Shown here: piece by piece, positions 1 to 5,493 of the stretch
Layout of the letters: every line of letters starts with the position of its first letter
How positions within the stretch are numbered: position 1 is the first letter of the stretch
Assembly: GCA_035299585.1 (NCBI GenBank)
Contig: DATGWF010000100.1
Location: 1 to 18,731, forward strand
Source: DATGWF01 sp035299585
GTDB lineage: Bacteria; Actinomycetota; Actinomycetes; Actinomycetales; Microbacteriaceae
DNA: 18,731 bases
Direction: 5' to 3'
Made by a program: the position numbers and the translations under genes
The notes under the pieces: model-generated
What the model saw: only the letters and a program-made list of their open reading frames with translations
Told to the model about the DNA's origin: nothing
Database searches by the model: none

Positions 1-1
1 G

Positions 2-549
2 GCGGGCGGCGCTGCCGGCGCGGCTGTCACCTATGGCCTATCCACCGGCAAGAAGAGTGTTCAGGGTCTTTCCGAAGCGGTCGGACACGGCCTGATTACG
101 GGCGCGGTCGGCGGCGCCCTCTTCGGCGGCGTGGGTAGCGCGGCCGCGGCACCATCGGCGGTGCAATGCGCGCTACATCAGCCGGCACGACGGCCGGTAG
201 CCGTTCGACAACGGCACGGGCACGGGAAAGCTTCAGTCGAGGCGGCGAGATGAACCCCGCACCCGAGTTTCTCGAAGTCGGAGGACTCAGACCTCCTGCG
301 GTTCCAAAGGGCTCTGTCGGCACTCCGGTACAGAGCGGAAAGGGTATGCGGTACAACATTCCCCCGGATACTCCAGGTGGGCACCGGAGAGTGACGGAAG
401 TTCGAATCATGGCGCCGGTAGAAAATGGCCCCTACCCGTATCCGAATGGCTACGCTTCGTACATGAATGCAAGCGGGCAAACGGTACATCCAGTTACCGG
501 CCAAACCATTTCTCGATCAGATCCCCTCGCACATATTCCGCTGCCATGA
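2..549 (+). pseudogene. C-terminal end of a polymorphic (Rhs-type) toxin, frameshifted; 5' end outside the window
   Basis: Two reading frames together spell one protein end. From base 2 the frame encodes a Gly/Ala-rich helix (AGGAAGAAVTYGLSTGKKSV..., then GLITGAVGGALFGGVGSAAA). This is typical of the hydrophobic pre-toxin segment just before the toxin tip of Rhs/YD-repeat proteins. After about base 150 that frame turns into Arg/His/Gln/Pro-rich noise and stops at TGA 251-253. The neighbouring frame continues naturally as GTIGGAMRATSAGTTAGS and runs to TGA 547-549, ending in SRSDPLAHIPLP. One missing base between about 135 and 165, in a GC-rich run, explains this. The roughly 100-residue tail (Pro/Gly-rich, with RVTEVRIMAPV and YPNGYASYMN) resembles toxin tips I remember from Rhs proteins that end in DPxAHIPLP, but I cannot name its activity. 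The downstream gene overlaps its stop and is probably its immunity gene. The tail could also start alone at ATG 166. The frameshift could be a sequencing error. Confidence 0.6.
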
Positions 550-1058
550 TCTCGTTGTCGCACATGCTGACCTGGACGGACGAAAGATTTCGCTCTCTCG
601 AACGCATAGACTCGAGCCCCTTCGAAGACGAATCCTTTCTCCAAGAAGCGCAGTTCACCCTTCTGCAGATGAATAGCTCTCTCGGTCAGCTAGCGATCCT
701 GTTCGAGATGCGCCAGGCACTGAACGTTCTTCCAGGGAACACATGTGTGCTGATTGCGCGCGGCATCTACGAGTTCCACTGGGAAGCAGAAACTCGGCTG
801 AATGACCGAGTCGCCCACTCTGTGGTCGGGATGAAAATGGACCATCAAGAAGGGCTTTTTCGAATCCAGCTTCAATGCTTTCCTAACGCATTCCTCTTTG
901 CCCGTTCGTTATCAGCAACATTTGTGCTTGGCGATGCGCAAGGACTCTCGGCCGCGCCTCCCGACTACGTTGATTCGAGCCCTGAGCGCATCGCACGTGA
1001 CACGGCCGGATGGGAATCTCGATTCGATCCCCACTCATTCGCGCAGTTTGGTTCGTAA
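546..1058 (+). CDS. Probable immunity protein for the upstream toxin tail (170 aa)
   Basis: The ATG at 546-548 overlaps the toxin stop at 547-549 (ATGA). This is the usual arrangement of a toxin with its dedicated immunity gene and implies translational coupling. The product has 170 residues, is soluble, and has no signal peptide or membrane helix. It has an acidic N-terminal half with alternating hydrophobic stretches (LGQLAILFEMRQALNVLPG) and a strand-rich middle (NTCVLIARGIYEFHWEAE, EGLFRIQLQCFPNAFLF). I recognise no named family. The immunity role is inferred from position, size and lack of any enzyme motif. The reading frame is intact, unlike the toxin reading frame beside it, which would fit selection to keep protection against sibling toxins. 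It would be expected to act in the cytoplasm by binding the toxin tip. Confidence 0.6.
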   Translation: MISLSHMLTWTDERFRSLERIDSSPFEDESFLQEAQFTLLQMNSSLGQLAILFEMRQALNVLPGNTCVLIARGIYEFHWEAETRLNDRVAHSVVGMKMDHQEGLFRIQLQCFPNAFLFARSLSATFVLGDAQGLSAAPPDYVDSSPERIARDTAGWESRFDPHSFAQFGS

Positions 1059-1386
1059 CGTCATGCTTGCCGCGCCTCGATTACATCCCGTTGAAGGCTG
1101 ATATTCGCTGGCGCTCTCGACCCAAATCCGTCAGTTTTTACAAGCGAACCGTCGGAGTCAATGCGCGCCCGTTGCGCCTGCGAAATCGATAATTGGAGCG
1201 ACCACGGAGGCATGTGAAATCGCCTCAACATTGAGCATGAGGGCCTGGTTGCCCCAGGCCGAAATGGCGAATTTTCGGGACGAGACTGCGATCTGAATCC
1301 AGAAATAGCGGCACGCATCCCTGGGGCGTCATCCTTCGTGTGGCGAAATCGCAGCCTCCGTCTCGACGCAACCGCATCATTCTGCA
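1059..1386 (+). other. Region without a convincing gene between two cassettes; possible coding remnants
   Basis: This 328-bp stretch has no ORF with a good start and ribosome binding site. Two short open stretches look somewhat protein-like. One is frame 1 from 1102 to about 1296 (containing ALSTQIRQFLQANRR and IIGATTEACEIASTLSM). The other is an offset frame from about 1217 to 1405 (containing EHEGLVAPGRNGEFSGRD and SSFVWRNRSLRLDATA). They overlap one another and neither begins with a supported start codon. They may be debris of an earlier toxin or immunity cassette, but this is a weak inference. Confidence 0.35.
1242..1260. other. GC-rich hairpin: 7-bp perfect stem, 5-nt loop
   Basis: GGCCTGG at 1242-1248 pairs with CCAGGCC at 1254-1260 around the loop TTGCC. 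It lies about 180 bp after the immunity gene and before the next ORF. There is no T-run after it on either strand, so it is only a weak candidate for a transcription terminator or a processed RNA structure. Confidence 0.35.
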
Positions 1387-2061
1387 ATGCGTGCACAGCT
1401 TCAAGGTGAGACTGGTTCCTGTACTTCGTCGAACGAAGAAAGGGAGACACCGTTCTGCTTCCGCCCTGTCGCCCCCTTCGACGGGTACGGCACCAACACG
1501 CCGTCACTTCAACGAGCGATGGGTGCCGCGACGGCACGCCTTCTCGGGCAAGCGCGGGCCTGGCAGGCCGCCGGCTCCCCCACAATTCACACCCCGGCCG
1601 CGGCATCAAAGCCAACGCAGCGGCACCTGAACAGCAGGAATTGGCAAGAACCAGCATGGGTGGCTCAGGAGCGGGCACTCCCGCCCGAAGTGCAACAAGC
1701 TCATTCAGACACGGCGACAGACATTGTCGGCATCGTCGGCTCAATTCTGACGATGATTGCCCTCGTCCCGATGCCGGTCAGCCCTATCTTGGGCATCCTC
1801 GGCCTCGGCCTGAGTCTTCTTGCTCTCGGCTACGACTGCGCCAACTACCGCCGAAGGAACGAACAATGTCTCGCTGGAGCCGTAAGCATGTCCATTCCTT
1901 TTGTTGGCAAGTCATTCGGCAAAACACTCTCCGGACTGGAAAAAAGAAACGGAGCCGCAATCGTGGATGCAATTACAAAATCGGGGGAGTTTCATCTCAA
2001 TGGTGTCGGAGCGGCAATCGGCGTCGGCCAACTTTTCGGAGGTTCCGACAATGATGAGTGA
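1387..2061 (+). CDS. Orphan pre-toxin-like protein or polymorphic-toxin remnant
   Basis: The open frame encodes up to 224 residues. The first about 110 are low-complexity and of uncertain reality. The last about 110 look genuine. A hydrophobic helix (DIVGIVGSILTMIALVP, then SPILGILGLGLSLLALGYD) is followed by a Cys pair (Cys-Ala-Asn ... Gln-Cys-Leu), a second apolar segment (AGAVSMSIPFVGKSFG) and a Gly-rich end (GVGAAIGVGQLFGG). This pattern of hydrophobic segment, Cys..Cys and glycine helix is common just before toxin tips in actinobacterial Rhs proteins, but no tip follows here. The next gene begins inside its last codons. The start is not defined: ATG 1387 has no clear ribosome site and a shorter start is likely. 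It may be a displaced toxin end that lost its N-terminal delivery part, or a small membrane effector. The function is unknown. Confidence 0.5.
   Translation: MRAQLQGETGSCTSSNEERETPFCFRPVAPFDGYGTNTPSLQRAMGAATARLLGQARAWQAAGSPTIHTPAAASKPTQRHLNSRNWQEPAWVAQERALPPEVQQAHSDTATDIVGIVGSILTMIALVPMPVSPILGILGLGLSLLALGYDCANYRRRNEQCLAGAVSMSIPFVGKSFGKTLSGLEKRNGAAIVDAITKSGEFHLNGVGAAIGVGQLFGGSDNDE
2038..2042 (+). promoter_or_regulatory. Ribosome binding site that decides the start at 2051
   Basis: GGAGG lies 8 nt before ATG 2051, inside the end of the upstream ORF. The frame is open upstream to 1901, so this site is the reason for choosing 2051 (or the adjacent ATG 2054) as the start. Confidence 0.7.
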
Positions 2062-2497
2062 TCGATTCTGGGATGGCGAGCGAGTTCTTCGGGGACCATC
2101 TGCGTATGCCCTGACTATGGTTCTCGCCTGGATATGGTTATGCATCGTTACCTGCTTCGGTGTGACGACAATTTGCAGAATTGCACCTCAGTTCCAGAGC
2201 GCAATGCTTCCTATGGCTATCGTGACGGCCGCTTTGTTGGCGCTGGGTTTGGCTTGCCAGCTTCTCGCAAAACGGCGAAGTAGGTCCGAGAGCGCGCTTG
2301 GCTATACGACTCTGGCAAACAACCCAAATGTTCCTCACATCGATCCCGCGACCAAGCTCATCATTCGGCTCGTCGGCGAAGCCGAGCCCACGGTCGACGA
2401 ATGGGCGTCAATACAGATTCGAATCCACCATCTGAAAAAGCTGAAACGAAGAGAGCTCAAGACTCCCAGACATGTTGACGGTGTCGGTCATGTTTGA
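2051..2497 (+). CDS. Small membrane protein with two N-terminal helices and a cytoplasmic tail (148 aa)
   Basis: It starts at ATG 2051 behind a strong GGAGG and overlaps the upstream ORF by 11 bp, so the two are probably coupled. Residues about 16-42 (ALTMVLAWIWLCIVTCFGV) and about 50-70 (MLPMAIVTAALLALGLACQL) are membrane helices joined by a short loop. A basic patch (KRRSRS) follows and then a charged tail of about 70 residues (LIIRLVGEAEPTVDEWASI, HHLKKLKRRELK). By the positive-inside rule the tail should be cytoplasmic. I recognise no family. Its place directly after a pre-toxin-like ORF suggests a membrane-anchored immunity or accessory protein, but this rests on context alone. The next ORF overlaps its end by 26 bp if it starts at 2472. 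Confidence 0.6.
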   Translation: MMSDRFWDGERVLRGPSAYALTMVLAWIWLCIVTCFGVTTICRIAPQFQSAMLPMAIVTAALLALGLACQLLAKRRSRSESALGYTTLANNPNVPHIDPATKLIIRLVGEAEPTVDEWASIQIRIHHLKKLKRRELKTPRHVDGVGHV

Positions 2498-3119
2498 TCC
2501 CCGAATACTCGAGCCCCGAGACGATGACGAGTTCGCTGAATGGACGCGGGAAGTGCACCGACTCGTTCGGGTCGACACGGAGTTCCCCGATTACCCCTTC
2601 CGCAACGACGGGTTCGTGTTTGCGTTCGATCGGGACTCGATCGTGTGCCGTGATGTGCTCTACATTCTTGAACCGCTCATTGCGCGATATGGCGACGAAT
2701 TCGTCACAATTTGGGGCCTTGATCAAGGGAACGAGAACTTTCGCGGCTCCTTCGGGTATTACCCAGCCTTCCGCGTTAGCACCAAAGACGTCGCCAACCA
2801 CTACGACGACGTGTTCAGGGATCCCCTGCCCAGCAACAATGGGCAACTACCCGGGTTGCGCTACGTAACAGACACCTTGACAATTGTGGGTTCCTCCGGA
2901 ACATGGTCCATATGGAGCAATTGGAGCTTGGAGACCGCACTCGTCCACACGCCCGACCTCATGCTCATCACGGAACCTAAAGTTTGGCCATCGATCAAGT
3001 TCACGGAACAAACCATCCGCGACGAACTGATGCCTCCGCAGCCTTGGTGGCAGGCTCCAGAACATTTGCTCCGGGAGTTCTTCGACAACCTCCGCACCCA
3101 CGGCCATCTCCCCGGATAA
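2472..3119 (+). CDS. Soluble hypothetical protein, immunity-like (215 aa)
   Basis: This intact frame encodes an acidic, aromatic-rich cytoplasmic protein without a signal peptide. Notable stretches are DPRILEPRDDDEFAEW near the start, DGFVFAFDRDSIVCRDVLYI, an aromatic middle (GSFGYYPAFRVSTKDVANHY), GTWSIWSNWSLETALV, and a Trp/Pro-rich end (MPPQPWWQAPEHLLREFF). The regular strands with Trp/Asp pairs and the size are like immunity proteins of polymorphic toxin systems, but I cannot assign a family. The start may be ATG 2472, which overlaps the previous gene by 26 bp, or ATG 2490, which overlaps by 8 bp; neither has a strong ribosome site. It is co-oriented with its neighbours and probably translated from the same message. 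Confidence 0.6.
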   Translation: MLTVSVMFDPRILEPRDDDEFAEWTREVHRLVRVDTEFPDYPFRNDGFVFAFDRDSIVCRDVLYILEPLIARYGDEFVTIWGLDQGNENFRGSFGYYPAFRVSTKDVANHYDDVFRDPLPSNNGQLPGLRYVTDTLTIVGSSGTWSIWSNWSLETALVHTPDLMLITEPKVWPSIKFTEQTIRDELMPPQPWWQAPEHLLREFFDNLRTHGHLPG

Positions 3120-3213
3120 GCAACGCGACTAAGTATTCGTGCGCAATCACCCGTGGAGTGTGTAGCGACCCGACACGGCTTGCCCGCATCATCGAAAGCT
3201 ATCGACTGTGCGC

Positions 3214-3220
3214 AAGGGGG
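3214..3220 (+). promoter_or_regulatory. Ribosome binding site for the membrane protein at 3225
   Basis: The purine run AAGGGGG is followed 4 nt later by ATG 3225. It favours this start over the longer frame opening at 3153, whose extra 24 residues are polar and unlike the membrane protein that follows. Confidence 0.65.
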
Positions 3221-3224
3221 AACG

Positions 3225-4571
3225 ATGAAAAATCGAATTTTTTCATTCGTTGGCGCGGTTTCGGGACTACCGGGAAACGCTCGAGCCGTCACGTATGCGA
3301 TTGTGCGGATTGCATTGACGCCGCTGTGGAGCGTGGTTTTTGGCACTCTGGTCTTCTACGACCGATCCGACAGAATTGGATACCCCGCGCAGGTCATTCC
3401 CGGCTTCCTGGTTACGCTTTTGCCCATTGTTAGCTTGCTCGCCATTTCAATCTCACTCCGCAAACCGCTGATGTACCTGCTGCCATTCACTGCATGGGCA
3501 TGCGCGTTATGGGGTGGACTATTCGACAACCTGAGTCGCGGCGATGCCGCCCCGAGCGTGCACTTCTATACCCACTCCGCGCTGACCCTTATCGTGCTCG
3601 GCCTCGCCGTCGGATGTGTCTACAGCTTGGTCGTGCGCAAACCGAATCGCTACATGCACGTGTGCGTCGCGTCCACCATCACAGCGACCATCGCCTCCCT
3701 CGTTGGAGCTCCCGTCGGTGAAATCCTGGGATGGGCGACGGTCGCCGTCACCTCCGGGTTCGTCGCTTTACGGCGTAAACGAGGCGCGCCTCTGGCCGAA
3801 CGGGTCGGCTTCACCACGATGTTCCGGCGAGGGCGCGGCATGTTCGCGGCCGTGAGCGCTGAATTCCCGGCCCGTTTGTCATGGGCCGGCCGACAGCTTG
3901 GATTTGCAGGGCTCGTAGTGCTCGCAGAGTTTTCAGCTGTTGGCATGTGGTCCACCGACGACCCAGCCCCCCTCTTCCTGTTCATTGGAGTGAGCTATCT
4001 CGTCGCCGTCGCGTTCATCCCGGCAGCCAAGCGGCACCCGCGACGCGAGCTATCCATTGCCCTGGCCGCCGATATCGGCCAGTCTGCGAACCTGCGTGCG
4101 CGCCTATCAGCATGGATTAAGCAGCCACTGAAGCTCGGGCATTTCGTCGTGATTGGCGCGACTGTCGCGTTCTTGCTGAGCACGCTGCCCTTAACGTTCT
4201 CTAACCCGTTTGCTGCTTTCCTATTTATGGGAACCCTCGGTTACCCGGTCATGCTGATCGGTGCCGCTGTTGGCGCGCTCGACTATGGCGCGCTCACGTT
4301 TCTTCTGCGTCGGTACACGCGCAAACACGGTGGGGCCATACAGCCCTCGACCTCGCTTCGGTTATGTCTTTTCGGGACTTTTGCCGCATTCGGCATGCCG
4401 GCCGTGCTCCTGGCGGAATCCCTATACGGAAGCCTTTCGGTTCTCGCATCGACAATTACTGTCACGCCGTTCGTCCTCGCGGGCTCGTATGGTCTTGCCT
4501 CACTCGCGATGAATCGAATTCACAGGTCAACAGGTGCTCCTCGTTCTGCGGCTGCGGAAGAAGCCCAATAG
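3225..4571 (+). CDS. Polytopic membrane protein of unknown function (448 aa)
   Basis: About 10-12 hydrophobic helices run through the whole length, for example VTYAIVRIALTPLWSVVFG, VIPGFLVTLLPIVSLLAISI, LTLIVLGLAVGCVYSLVV, GFAGLVVLAEFSAVGMW, HFVVIGATVAFLLSTLPL and ASTITVTPFVLAGSYGLASL. Short basic loops lie between them (RRKRGAPLAER, AKRHPRRE, RRYTRKHGG). It has no ATP-binding motif, no HExxH and no transporter signature that I recognise. The C-terminus is a polar Ala/Glu tail. It lies in the cassette island, 105 bp after the previous gene, co-oriented with everything around it. It could be a membrane immunity protein, a transporter, or an unrelated passenger; context alone does not decide. 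The reading frame is intact and the start is supported by a purine-rich ribosome site. Confidence 0.65.
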   Translation: MKNRIFSFVGAVSGLPGNARAVTYAIVRIALTPLWSVVFGTLVFYDRSDRIGYPAQVIPGFLVTLLPIVSLLAISISLRKPLMYLLPFTAWACALWGGLFDNLSRGDAAPSVHFYTHSALTLIVLGLAVGCVYSLVVRKPNRYMHVCVASTITATIASLVGAPVGEILGWATVAVTSGFVALRRKRGAPLAERVGFTTMFRRGRGMFAAVSAEFPARLSWAGRQLGFAGLVVLAEFSAVGMWSTDDPAPLFLFIGVSYLVAVAFIPAAKRHPRRELSIALAADIGQSANLRARLSAWIKQPLKLGHFVVIGATVAFLLSTLPLTFSNPFAAFLFMGTLGYPVMLIGAAVGALDYGALTFLLRRYTRKHGGAIQPSTSLRLCLFGTFAAFGMPAVLLAESLYGSLSVLASTITVTPFVLAGSYGLASLAMNRIHRSTGAPRSAAAEEAQ

Positions 4572-4733
4572 ATGGAGTTGACCGCAATTGCTTCGAGCGT
4601 CGCAGTTTTCCAGCGATGTGGGCGCGTGAGCCGCGCGGCAGCGGTCCTGTTCACAATGGGCCCAGCCGTTCGAGCAACACATGATGATGCGGCTCGTGAC
4701 GCCCGGCAGACTGATTCGAAGAGAGGACAGCGC

Positions 4734-5444
4734 ATGAAGGTGCAACCACTTTGGCGCACCCTCGCCGAAATGGAGCGTGGGCTGGAGACCTTCGAACTCA
4801 GTTCCGACCGTCAGCATCCGATTTCCATCGAGCGTGTTTATCGCGTCCTCGGCATGCGACTCTGGCCCAAGCGCCTGTCGTTCTATTTCGTAGACGATTG
4901 GCGCTTCGCAAACTCCATGCCTGCAGAAATGTTCCGGATTGTAGACAACACGTAGCCTGATCACTGGACGTTCTCTTTTCACCGTCGAGGAGAAAACGAA
5001 TTTGGGCCTATCGCATCCTGGGGGTATCCGGCATTCGTGGAGGATGAGAACCATATCGAGGAGATTGCTCTTGGAAAATCCCCAGGAATCCATGAGTTTA
5101 TTCGCGAGTGGACTCGCGCGGAGGTTCTCGACCTCGGCCGCCACTCGGCAACGTCCGAGAAATTCAATGTGTTCACGCCGTTTGGTGTATTCGAAAACCT
5201 GTCGATCGCCACATCATCCGTGGACTCTAGACTCGCAACAATCACGTTGGAGAACGGCTTCGCACGGCTGATTCTGAACGGCAAATTCGACTACGAGCAC
5301 GACGTTCACACCGATGGCCGCTACTTTCGCGGTATCGAGCGACTCGAAATGCATCGTGGGCACAACCTCGAAGATCCCGACATCGTCGAAGAAGCCACCG
5401 AGGCGGAACTCATCCTCTTGCCCACACAACCGAACCACAGCTGA
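4734..5444 (+). pseudogene. Immunity-like gene split by an in-frame TAG codon at 4953-4955 (about 236 codons)
   Basis: ATG 4734 stands 6 nt after GAGAGGA (4721-4727) and opens a frame of 73 residues that stops at TAG 4953-4955. The same frame, with no shift, then reads on as protein (PDHWTFSFHRRGENEFG, PIASWGYPAFVEDENH) and reaches its natural stop at TGA 5442-5444. The stretch between the TAG and the next possible start, GTG 5037, has clear coding character, so the two parts are one gene with a nonsense mutation. A one-base change from CAG, TGG, AAG, GAG or another neighbouring codon would create it. The full protein would be soluble, acidic and strand-rich (ATITLENGFARLILNGKFDY), resembling immunity proteins. 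No family is recognised. The second half might be made alone from GTG 5037, but its ribosome site is poor. The gene converges with leuS, 49 bp away. Confidence 0.65.
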
Positions 5445-5493
5445 CACCTGCGGCGTTCCGCGCGCGGTTCAGGCGACTTCGCGCAACGAGCCC

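Noticed and set aside
3153..3224. Longer start of the polytopic membrane protein
   Set aside because: The 24 extra residues are polar and a clear purine-rich ribosome site precedes ATG 3225.
4572..4733. N-terminal extension of the split gene back to ATG 4572, directly after the membrane-protein stop
   Set aside because: The in-frame extension has no ribosome site and poor coding character, whereas ATG 4734 has GAGAGGA at proper spacing.
4953..4955. TAG read as a specially decoded amino acid (recoded amber)
   Set aside because: No decoding signal or dedicated genes are visible, and TAG serves as an ordinary stop in leuS, cydA, cydC and pyrD in this window.
5450..5461. Short stem GCGG-CGTT-CCGC between the split gene and leuS, considered as a terminator for convergent genes
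   Set aside because: Only four base pairs and no T-run; too weak to call.
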